DNA from: Morinoia aosen | Lineage: Eukaryota; Arthropoda; Malacostraca; Amphipoda; Talitridae | DNA length: 64,000 nucleotides | NCBI GenBank assembly: GCA_030386875.1 | Contig: CM059562.1 | Span: 65,346,201 to 65,410,200 of the forward strand | Direction: 5' to 3' | Shown here: positions 38,840 through 49,440 of the stretch, one piece after another | How positions within the stretch are numbered: position 1 is the first letter of the stretch | Layout of the letters: the number at the start of each line of letters is the position of its first letter | Program-made: the position numbers and the translations under genes | Notes under the pieces: model-generated | The model's database searches: none | Told to the model about the DNA's origin: nothing | What the model saw: only the letters and a program-made list of their open reading frames with translations

Positions 38840-39310
38840 TTTACCGTAACATAGATCGGAGTGAGGTACCGATGGAATACAGAAGCTCTTCCTGACATAT
38901 AAAAATCTGGCATTCGTAATAAAATGACCGAATAGGAACTGTATTTCCTAAATATTGGGGAAATGCTTGCGAATATTGTGTATACATCGCAGTGAAATAC
39001 GATCGTGTCTCCTCCAAAACCATTAGTGGGTAGCTAGTTTTCTGAGAAAACCTTCACGATTTATCTAGCTCCAGATGTGGTGAAAACCGATATCTATCTG
39101 CGTTCTCTGTTTGAAAGCACACTTAGCTTAGATAGTTTTTGGTTACTATGCAAAAAAAGATACTGTCGTCAGGTTGCATTATAAATACCCCGTAACTGCA
39201 GACGTTTAGTGATCTCAGCAACCTTCAGAAAACACTCGCTGAGTCTAGTCTCCATGAGAATGTATTGTGGACTGCGTAAAAATACAGATGGATATTTACT
39301 GAGCCGAGAG
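38840..39310 (-). repeat. Unclassified dispersed repeat, copy 3 (inverted)
   Basis: The reverse complement of 35530-35960: the block TAGCTCCAGATGTGGTGAAA at 39066 mirrors the block at 35733-35752, and AGAAGCTCTTCCTGACATAT mirrors 35890-35912. The two copies form a diverged inverted pair 3-4 kb apart. Confidence 0.65.
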
Positions 39311-40992
39311 TGGTTCCTGACGTTCTAAGCTTAGAAAATCGATGCCATTGTTTAAGCAATTTCATTTAGTTTCTCCGAATACCATTGTTGAACATTTAGA
39401 TAACAAATGTTATTTTGATTTGAATGGTAGAATAAGTGATGCTAATCAAAGACTAATAATTTGTGCACTTCAGCAGGTGTTTGAAGCGTAAAGTGGAGAG
39501 TGAATTCATTCCTAGTTGATGGCTACCATGAAATTCTATAGGAACAGAATTACGTAACGTGACTTAACAATGGGACATAATTGATTATGTTGTTACTCGT
39601 TTGTAGGACAATAATTATGGAGACCAAGCAGAAATTAAATCAGAAGAATGTTGTTAAAATGCACTCCCATTTAAAAATCTTAGTTTATGACACGGAGTCC
39701 AAGAAATTTCTGAGTAAATTATCCCATGAAGCATTTTCGCTACACTAAACATGAAGCCTAATTTCTAAGCGGTGTGTTGTGCTGCATTCGTAATGAATTG
39801 CGTCCAGGGGCCGGATTTTCGAACAATATACGTAGTCGAGCGGTACAGGTTACAGTGAAACTTCTGCCGTCTGCTCAGTTCTTTGTTCTATTTTGAACAA
39901 TGGGGCTATGCTTCTTCCTTCGTTATAACTGAAGCTCGTACTTACTTCCTCAAAAACACGTGAGAAAATATCTAAATATTTTTTCTATAAGAAGCAGGGG
40001 AAATAAGCTGTTTATGTAAGGGCAAGGACGACATAGGCTGCATAAACAACAAGGATAAAATAAACTGTATAAAGAGCACGGGGTTCCAACTGCAAAATCG
40101 AGTTAGTGATTTAAATTAGGGAGAAGACGAGAACAGTTATGATGTATATGAAATTATTCAAATAGGGTGATAATAATCATTATATTGATCTCACTCATTT
40201 ATGAATTTGATAAAATTTAAATTCCTTATCTTGTGTACCGTTCAATTCTTATCTCAGCAAAAAATATATTAGCCGTTGGCTGAGTATAGAGACTCCGTTA
40301 ACACGTATAAATTATACACTTATATAAATCTTAATGGTTCAATCGAATCTTGTCATCGTTGGAAAAAAGAAGTTATAATTTTTTTAAAAATCTGAAGAAG
40401 CAACAACAAGCAATTGTAGCACCACCTAATTCAAGTGGACAATATGCAAGCAGTTGACAGAATGTGAAGCGATTATAAGACTAATTTAGGTGTTTAGGTG
40501 TTTCTCAAAATTGGAAAGCCAGTTAAAATCATGAAATACGGTGCTTGAAATTCAGGCCAGCTGCTTAGTTTAGTAGTAATTTGCCTGGCACAAATTTGAG
40601 GTATTTACTTCAGTTGTCATACTTTGACCAACTCAAACACCTATACTGTATAGTAATCAGGCGATGCTTAATTTCAACACATCAGCAGATTGGCTAACAC
40701 CGAGAGCAGTGTCGAATACTCTAGGCTGTAATACTCAGAAATAGAACTGTGGAACGTAATTTTCCTTCATCATGACCCATTATCTTCATAAACCTCTCAA
40801 AAATACCTTTCATCAAGCCACTATGACTATGCCTTTTAATTATCTCGTCAAAAAGGAAAGCCTGGTGAAAGAGAAGTCAATTTTTCAAGCTGGGTGGAAG
40901 CTCAAGAGGACTTTTGTTAAGACTAATGGTAGCCAAGACACGGCAATAAATTTGACTGGAACGCCAGGCAACACGGCACCGGGACAACCTGT

Positions 40993-41207
40993 TTTCGTGA
41001 GTTTCGGCATAACATCACTGAAGGTTAGATTTTACTTTCGTGAGTTTCGGCATAACATCACTGAAGGTTAGATTTTACTTTCGTGAGTTTCGGCATAACA
41101 TCACTGAAGGTTAGATTTTACTTTCGTGAGTTTCGGCATAACATCACTGAAGGTTAGATTTTACTTTCGTGAGTTTCGGCATAACATCACTGAAGGTTAG
41201 ATTTTAC
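40993..41207. repeat. 43-bp minisatellite, 5 identical units
   Basis: Five consecutive 43-bp units that read TTTCGTGAGTTTCGGCATAA and then on to GGTTAGATTTTAC, without a difference that I can see between units. Perfect identity implies very recent expansion or an assembly artefact. It lies in the large GPCR intron between the TM7 exon and the 88-nt exon. Confidence 0.96.
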
Positions 41208-44200
41208 TTTCCATCACTAAGGTTGTTGTACGGCTATCGTGTCTATTATACATATGTTGATAATGATCACTACGAACGTAACATAATAAGACAAAAATAG
41301 AAATTCGTCAATTTGACTGTCATTGAAAAAGAACAAATAAGCGTTTGTTGAACCAGGTCTAGAACCTCTCACTCAGTAATACTGTGAATACGAAAATGTT
41401 ACGCTTTTACTAAAGAGTTCTTCACAATTCATCAGAAGTCGCGCAACACGTGTACATGGAATACAAGCGAAGGCCCACCGAGGTAAAACTTTCTTCTTCA
41501 TAGTCATCAGTCTTTCATGGGAAGATAGGTTATTATTTTCTTTAGCCTTTATTAGTCACTCCTTTTTTTCGATGAATCGATGTATAGAAAGTGTTTGACC
41601 AACTTGCCTTATGGTATTTTTTTCAAAAAGTAATCTTGGTTTATTGGTTTATAATTATTGGTTTTGAAAGAGTTCGGATTTTTAGCTGTTTCCGGGTAAT
41701 ACAAACCGTGCTGGATATTTTTTATTGGCTTACACAGAAGTCATGCAGCGTCTGACCCGACTGTCAGAGTTCAATTCCTACTAGACAGACTGACGGGATG
41801 CGGAAATTTGTTATTTGCCTCACTTGGGCCGACGGACGCCAGACTGAGAATCTTTGATCAACGTCTTTGATATGTGCGTCAGAACGCACATATTTCATCA
41901 GGTCTGCGAGATACCTGAATCATAGATGGAAATAAATAGTTTGCTAGTCTATTTCTGCGGAGCGACTGCATTGAAATTTTGTTGAGTAGCGAGTTGCTTC
42001 TCTCCTTTGGGGAATGGATTTGGTTGAAAGTGAACACTCGTTATTATTGAATAGCCTGAAAAAAGTTTTAGCAGGAAAACTACTCACCCTCAGAAAACCA
42101 GTGTGAGGCCTATAATTGATTTTTTTTACTTCATGAATTTAAAATTTGTTGCGTTCTTATCCACGGATAAGAACTAATGCTTTTTATTGACCTAGGATGA
42201 TTTCAAATTCTACACTTATAGCAATTCCTTTATAATTGGATGGATTAATTCCAATGCGTTCGTTGTCAGAGAACAGATCCGATGTTCTAACGTGCTGAGT
42301 CTTTTCCTTTTATCCAAAGACGGCCCTTGCTGCATGAGCCCAGTTGACATTTTCATGACCCGATCACTTGTGAAACTTTTGATATCTATTCTCTGACAGG
42401 GATCAGTGTCCCGATGACTGTCGAAATTTTGATATACCTCAAATAGAAATGCGTATGGTCGAATGTAACCAATTTTGTTTTCATGTGGTTCCGACAGGCT
42501 AGACATCAGTGGCCGCGAATTTCTCTTCTGAAATTACGAATAGTTTGAGTCCTAGTTAAAGAAAATGCGATGCCCCGAGCTGGTTAGGTTGGTTACTAGG
42601 TTGGTTACGAGCTAGTTACTATTAGAGCAAACGTGTTTTTTAGGGTTGATGCTTACATCAAAATTTTGATACAAGGTAGCATGTTGAAAGTTTAAGCTAC
42701 ATGTTGTCACTGGCAGTACGTTTTGTAAGAAAATTTCTGATATAATCCAGCAAGAGAAGAAAGCTACTTAAGTTGACAATTATTTTCCATTTTTTGTCAG
42801 TAGCGGAACATGGCTTTCTACAACTCTTTGGCTGTTATATTTATAACATTCTAGGGGTAGAAGAGACTGTACTCGAAGAATGCTTCATCATTAACGTCTG
42901 CCTTAAACAAAGATGAAAATTTCCTGTCTGATTTTCCACGCTATTTGCAAATCGCTTTCAAGACTCGTAAATCTATTGACGCCTGAGCAGTAACCATAAT
43001 GAAAGTCACCATCAAACATCGCTGATATTCTTTTTGCGAAAACTTTGACGAAAATCTTGAGCTATTTTTTCACTTTGCTTTCGGAATAACGCATTTAAGT
43101 TTTAATCTTCGTTAAATAACTTAGCCTCAGACTTAATTTAATTCAAAATTATTTTTAGCCAAACGAAAGCTGCAAAATTACAATTTCCATCTTCATTTGT
43201 AAGGTTTTTCCAAACGCGTTTTTCTGTTTCTAGTGCATAGTTCTGTAATTGACGAAATGTTCACCAATTATTAAGTTTCATTCGTTTCCCTGTTCCTCGC
43301 CTGCTGCAATTTCAGACATAAATTGGCTCAAGAGAATTTTTGTTTTTGTATTCAGGTTTTATTTCATACCATTATCAATAATCTGTTATTTATTAAAAAT
43401 CATATCCTAGAAACAATATCCAAGTACGAGAAACAAAGAGGCGCCAGGGCCGAATGTAAACAAGGATTCTTACGAGGCTGAAAATTTTATTTCGTGTTTT
43501 TTGTGAATCATGGAAGGGATAGGGTTTGAAACCAAGAAGTTAAAAAATACTCTTATGCACAAAACTAAAAATAACTCTCAGGCTAAAACTAAATTGATCC
43601 TAGTGTTTTAGCTATAGCTTCATTTTTAGAACTACAATCTACCATGTGCATGCAAATAATTCACTCACAATATATAATGCTACACACATACCTGTTGTAA
43701 AAAGCTGCCCAATCGAGCCCTATATTTCTGGTGTAATTCTTCACTGAGTGTGCGCGTTTTCACTCCTAAAGCAAACCGAGCACAACACGAGCAAAAATGC
43801 ATCGTACATTGCAGCACATTTCTAAGCTATGAAGAACAAACACACACTGCATCGTAACTAACAATGTGCTAATACCTGACACGTCATAGGAGTATCTTCA
43901 TGAAGCATAATAGCCTACACACGAATAATGCGCACATTTTGGAACATCTTCGATTTTGTTCGTGAATATGAATGATCATCAAAATTTGTGTCAATGAGAA
44001 AAATTTCCTTCATTTCCAGAAGTGACATTACTGTATCTGATGTAATCATTTTGAGAAGCAAACCTCGATTGATACTTTTTCCCCAACATCGAGCCTCTAC
44101 AGAACACAAGTATGGAATAGCTTCATAATTAATGAACAAATTCTCGTCCATCCTTCTCCGCGGTATTCTGCATGTCCACTGTATACAAATCATTACTCTG

Positions 44201-45265
44201 TTCTTTGTGAAGCTCTAATTGTTCTTTATAGTTATTTAACTTGATATACGGTAGCAACTTGCTTGCTTCTGCTAGCCGACTGTTTTCTTTCATGCTGCAA
44301 TTGAGATGCAACGTTCCTATGAAAATTGTGCTTTGTTCAAGGGTTAAGTTTACACAAGTCTGAGGTTGCCTACTTCTGCATTGGTGGGAACGAATAGTTC
44401 CAGTTGTGCCCTAGAAATGAAAGCCAATTTCAAATGGTGTAAAATGGCTTTTGAAAAACCAGTTGCAAAGTTTAGAAGCGTTCATTCATTTATTCATTCG
44501 TTCGAATTGCTCACCTGGCATTGCCTTTCCGCAATGATGGATTTGAGTGAGTTAAAGCTCCTGGCTCGATGGCAGAGGCACCGAAAGTCGTTTCTCTAGT
44601 GCCTGCAGTCATGCCTCTCCATTTCATCCCTGGGATCGAAAGAGAAGCAATTTAGAAGGCATTTTAGAGTTTGAAATACGCGAGATTCTACTGTAAACGA
44701 GTTGAAAATAATCGAAGGAATTTGATTACCTACCTCAGAAGTACGTGCAAGAATTTCTGTCTATCTTTAGTTTTTGAATGACAGCGCTACTAATTCTCCA
44801 TATTTTTTTGTACTTGTTCGCCTGCTACTTGTTCTTTGTCACAAATACTGCCTTATAGTTGAATCGGAGAGCGCTATAGAATTATGCATGTACAAGTTCG
44901 CAACTGAAATCATTTCCTAGTTAAAACGAAAAAAGGCTATGAAAATATTTTTCAATGCTCTCAATAATTTGGTCCGTTATAAAAGTAGTTTCATGAAACC
45001 TTGAAAAAAAACATTAGCTCGGTTAGTTTCACCCGAGGCCATAATACGAAAACTTTTCTTATGCATTAAGATGACAATTCTGAACTGTAGCAAGAAAACT
45101 ACACAAGCTACGTAGACAATTTCTGGGAGTGAGCGAAAAATTTTCTCCAGATTCGTAGCAATGCACTGTGTCTGCAAATATATCATAGTAGGTATCTCCT
45201 CTCTTTCTGACTGAGACGTGATCAAGTTTTGCGTCAGATCGCACCATTAACGATCGAACATTGTT

Positions 45266-45395
45266 CGACCAAAAAATAGCGAAAAACTGCTCACTGCTAT
45301 GCAGAATTCTGCCTTAGCAACAGTTATGACGTGACTGTTGTTAAGGCAGAATTCTGCATAGCCGTGGTGAGCAGTTTTTCGCTATTCTTTGGTCG
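45266..45395. repeat. Long hairpin: about 60-bp arms, 9-bp loop
   Basis: CGACCAAAAAATAGCGAAAA at 45266 is mirrored by the complement ending at 45395. The arms meet around 45325-45333 (TATGACGTG). Identity is near-perfect with two or three mismatches, including a one-base length difference in an A/T run. It may be a palindromic MITE, and if transcribed could be a hairpin small-RNA source. Confidence 0.9.
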
Positions 45396-46570
45396 TACAA
45401 AGTGTGTTAGACCGGGAAATGCGTCTACCTTTTCCACTCAACCAAAATTTTTTCCGCCACAGAGTAGAAGGGTATTATGGAAAACGTTGAAATGATGCTC
45501 GTGGGTAGCAGAGACATCATACCATAAAAAGTTATGCTTTGATGTACTAGAAACCTTCCATTTGGTTAAATTTCATTTTTGTCCTTCAAATATCTCAGAC
45601 ATGTTCATTTCGGCTGGCTATGTCCTATAAATAAATTTTAGAAACGCGATATTAACGGTACAAGAGTACAAGAATCGCATCAAGATCGTTTCAGTACTAA
45701 TAGTCATGCACTTAGACCTATTTATGTTTGCAGACAACATAAAAATCCACTCAGTAATTAATATACTTTTTAGCTGTGTTTATGAAAATAAATAAAAAAT
45801 AGGAATATACTAGTCAAATCTTCGTGTATTTGTTGTTTGACTGATATATGAACATACTTAGTACATGAAGCACCGCATAAGCGATTCGTCTACATGAATT
45901 TCCACCAAGAAAGCGTGATCGAATTTCGATAGAAATAGTGGTTTTATTTGGTAACCGTTCAAAAAAAATGATTGAGTCTATTACATAATTTTATCGTACT
46001 TTTTGTATTAGTTCTTTCATATCCTCCGTCTCAGCCCTCTTCTGTTAAGAGTTAACCAGATTGTTACAGGTTTGAATTTTTTTTTACCAATCGGTCAAGA
46101 ATCGTTCATTCTGTATAGCAAATTGCTATTGTTCCATCGTCATTTAAGCATCGTTGAATTTTCGAGAACCTTGATGCATAATTTACATCAATTTAAACTA
46201 AGTTTAATATGAATAAACAATGCATTTAACAATGCTTCACCACCTTCATCACATTATATTTTTTAGTTACTGCTGGTGTAAAGTCATTTGGGAATATTTT
46301 ACACAGAACATTTATTAATTAACCCACATTCCTACGAAAATTGAAACTCGACTGTGTAGTGAAAATTGGTGTATCGCAGTATCTGAAGGACAAGACCGAC
46401 AGGATCAAGATAAAAAATATACAGATGACCCTTGAACAAGACAACATCGTTGTATGTGAGCCTCAACTATACAGAGGACATTTTACCCCAGCAATTTATA
46501 ATTATTCATCCCTTAAATCAGTCATCGAATTAGTTATGGAACTAGCGTTGAATTTCACAAATTCGACTCG

Positions 46571-46838
46571 TAGAGTATTTCTCAAATATGACTCACTCCT
46601 GTGGTAGAACATGATGATTGACTATACTAGAGTATTTCACAAATTAAACTCACATCTATGGTACAAGGCGATAATTTACTGTACTAGAGTATATCACAAA
46701 TCAGACTCACTCCTGGGGTACAACGCGATGATCGAGTGTTCTAGAGTATTTCATAAATTAGACTCACTTCTATGGTACAAGGCGATAATTTACTGTACTA
46801 GAGTATATCACAAATCAGACTCACTCCTGTGGTACAAC
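46571..46838. repeat. 57-bp tandem array at the 3' edge of the TM7 exon
   Basis: TAGAGTAT recurs at 46571, 46628, 46685, 46742 and 46799, exactly 57 bp apart, giving about 4.7 units. Alternate units resemble each other more, so a 114-bp higher-order unit is likely. The unit is 19 codons, so a plus-strand frame stays open with a repeated [TS]RV-x-HK peptide; I do not regard that as a gene. On the minus strand the array meets the coding end of the TM7 exon and brings several GT-containing donor look-alikes. Confidence 0.92.
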
Positions 46839-46990
46839 GAGCTCCTCCGACTGTGCCTGCAGGTGAGCAGCGCCAGCAGGCCCCTCCTGAGGCTGCTGTT
46901 GAAGCTGCAGTAAATGATGGGGTTGATGGCGCTGTTGGCGTGGGCGATGAAGTACGACACGTATTCTACCGTCCCAAACCATTCCGGTAA
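46812..46990 (-). CDS. GPCR exon: TM7 and proximal C-tail (3' end uncertain)
   Basis: The acceptor cttgtcacgcag|TTA opens a phase-0 exon encoding LPEWFGTVEYVSYFIAHANS, then AINPIIYCSFNSS (the NPxxY motif), LRRGLLALLTC with a possible palmitoylated cysteine, and a basic serine-rich tail. The 3' end is not settled. The next exon needs a phase-2 donor. Three candidates exist: after 46812 (TTT|gtgata, used here), after 46839 (CTC|gttgta) and after 46857 (CAG|gcacag, a GC donor). The textbook-looking GA|gtgagt nearby is in phase 1 and does not fit. A 57-bp tandem array begins at this exon edge, so repeat expansion may have altered the original donor. Confidence 0.82.
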
Positions 46991-48835
46991 CTGCGTGACA
47001 AGCATTGTTAATGGAGCAGGACTAACTCTTCGAGTTTGGGCTCTAACTCATATTAAGGCCAGCCATTAAGATATTTCAGCTGCTGGTAACCCTATAGCTT
47101 CTAAGTTGTCAGATACTGCATACTCCAAAGTATCTAAATAAAATGAAAATTTCCAGTTCGAAAACTGTAGAAAAATCTTTTTTTTTGCAGCAAGATGACA
47201 CAAAAATCAATCATTTTTGTCCCGAGAGGCTCACCAATCGTAAATTATTAGGGTGACTCTGTAATTGTCCACTCTTGCCTTTTAATCTGTAACAATGGTG
47301 TGAAAGTTACAGCTACCTTACGAATATTAGTGAGAAAAATAATGAAAATGTTGTCAAGAGAAATGCAATGATTTATTCCAGCCAATAGAAATGGTAATCG
47401 TCTTTTATAGATAAGAAAAAGTGATCCAGTTCTGATATTTCTTAGTTACTCACTTCCAGAACTGACTTTATCCTTCTATGAAACTGTATTAAAAAATTAA
47501 AATCTACCCTATGGGAACTGTTTGTTACTAAGGTTCTCATTTAAACGATTCAGATGCACAGTAAAATTCCTAATACTGGAACAAGTTCTAACTGGGACTT
47601 TCCGTTATTTATAATCTTCAAACGTATAGACATTCTACTAGGACTCGAACATTTTTATAATCTGAACTTCACAATTTTCAAGATGCCTTGCATTGATATT
47701 CTATAAATTACCCTTCTCGCTGTGTGTCCTGTAAATAGCATCATTTCCTTTACATTAAAGAATAGGTTTAAAACTTCGTACATTTAATTTCCTTAGCGTA
47801 TCCCTAATTATGGCTAATGATATAAAACGAAAACCAGTCAATTTAACAGTGCTTGATAAACGCCAAAAAAATGAAAGGGCGAATGTCAACGTCCTATTGG
47901 GTGACTATAAGGGCAAGAGGACTGCTTTCTTAAAGAAAGCAGCAATCACGAGACAAAAGGGCAGACTATGGAAATTTTTGCGCTTTCACTCATGAACGAA
48001 AGAAAAAGGTAATTTGTTAGAGAATTGCTTAAAATGCAATATCACACATATAATACATAGAATACAAACATACCTGTTTAATATAGAAAATCTTTCTTTG
48101 GTCCGGCTCAAGGTTCTTCCTTAAATTAAAACACACTAACGGAAACACCGCGTGTGTTCCAGCGGCAGGCGTTTTTGTGTACTATCAGGTGAGTTATGCG
48201 GAAATTTTACTGTATTAACGAGTGCTCCCGATACCAGAACTATACGGAGATTTCCAAGGCAATTGTTCAAGAGTTCAAGTCTCGCGAAGCTCTAGGGAAA
48301 TAGAAGTGAGCGCTCTCAGTAGAGTAATGAATGTAGCGCTTCTAAGCTAGCTATTTCGGCGGGACAAATTTCTTTCGGTTTCGTGCTGTGATAATAATTA
48401 TTGCTTAATGGGGTTGTTCTTAGTTAGTTAAAGAAATATTTTTCGGAATATTGTAGAACTTATAAATTATTTGTTGGTTCCGCTAATTGAATGTTTAAAT
48501 TATTAATGAATACATTGACGTTTCTGAAAACGCCTTATCATTTCGAAAAATTGCTCTTCTCGTATTTCACAATCAGCGAAACAAAATAATTGAATATGAA
48601 GAGAACGCTTCACCGCCAATGGTGTTACAAAAAACGTGGTGATGAAATATCATCGAAATTATTAAATATCTGTTTATTGGTAGACTTCTACGATTAAGTT
48701 TGATGGCAGCTATTTTAACTTATAATGCGAATGGATTTAACGTTTGTTAATTATTGATAGACAAGATCCTTTCATCAAAAAACGTTTGGTTACAAGCATT
48801 GAGTTTAAACAAGAGGGAGATTACCCTGTGGTTAC

Positions 48836-49022
48836 CTGGACATCTTTGTTGACATTCGTGTAGAGTATGAGCGATTGCAACGGTGTCCAGCAGATGACGA
48901 AGACGACCACTACTACAGTGACCATCTTCACGACTTTTTTCTTGCTCCTGCTGACCGTCAGACGCGATTCAGCGCAGTGTTCCCCCGGCAGCTGCGACGC
49001 CCACAGCCGCCACACGACCAGG
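48836..49022 (-). CDS. GPCR exon: intracellular loop 3 and TM6
   Basis: The acceptor is tatgatcccag|CC and the donor GTCCAG|gtaacc; the exon is 187 nt, phase 2 to phase 0. The first base completes a serine codon, giving SYS-LVVWRLWASQLPGEHC. The basic stretch SRSKKKVVKM leads into TM6 (VTVVVVVFVICWTPLQSLIL) with the CWxP switch, then the third extracellular loop YTNVNKDVQ. LW-x3-LPG at the cytoplasmic end of TM5 matches the pattern in orexin receptors. A 91-bp tandem array starts immediately upstream of the acceptor, so the array makes up the 3' end of the preceding intron. Confidence 0.92.
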
Positions 49023-49440
49023 CTGGGATCATAAAGTCACATTTACAACTGCGTGACATGCACCTCAAATACCCCAAATAGTCTATACTTTCTATTTTAA
49101 GCCGATACTGAATGTGGGTTCATAAAATCATATTTTCCACTGCGTGACTTGCGGGTAAAATACCCAAAGAGATCCGCCCTTTCCATTTCAAATTGATACT
49201 GAATAGGGGATCTTTAAGTCACATTTGCAGCTGCGTGGCGTGCAGCTTAAGTACTGCAAAAGATCCATACTTTCTATTTGAAGCCGATACTGAATGGGGA
49301 ATCATAAAATTAGATTTATCAATGTGTGACATATACACCCTAAGTGTCCCAAAGGACCCATACTTTAAGATTCCATCTGAAACTAAACGTGAGATCATAG
49401 AGCCAGATCATCGCATGGGTGACAAGCATTTTGAATTTCT
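49023..49440. repeat. 91-bp tandem array next to the TM6 exon acceptor
   Basis: About four and a half diverged units with a period of 91 bp: the landmark GATACT recurs at 49104, 49195 and 49286, with a weaker match near 49378. The first unit abuts the exon boundary, so the splice acceptor tatgatcccag belongs to the repeat. Other units hold similar minus-strand motifs such as cccacattcag and ccccattcag, which are weak acceptor look-alikes. Divergence between units is clearly higher than in the 69-bp array. Confidence 0.85.

Larger units (their letters stand above)
32125..46811. other. Large GPCR intron (about 14.7 kb)
   Basis: The intron between the TM7 exon and the 88-nt tail exon. It holds retroposon copy B, the dispersed repeat copies at 35-39 kb, two minisatellites, the 45.3-kb hairpin and the 57-bp array. 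ORFs at 42216-42506 and 43915-44311 (minus) have no domain and no fitting phase. GGTTAGGTTGGTTACTAGG near 42580 is a small repeated tract. Confidence 0.6.

Noticed and set aside
42216-42506. 96-codon minus-strand ORF as an additional receptor tail exon
   Set aside because: No suitable acceptor and donor pair with the needed phases, and the 88-nt exon already satisfies the junctions.
46611-46913. Plus-strand ORF with a 19-residue repeated peptide
   Set aside because: A by-product of the 57-bp array, antisense to the TM7 exon of the receptor.
46808-47005. Joining the TM7 exon directly to the 27.3-27.8 kb exon
   Set aside because: No donor in the required phase exists. The 88-nt exon at 32037-32124 resolves the phase.
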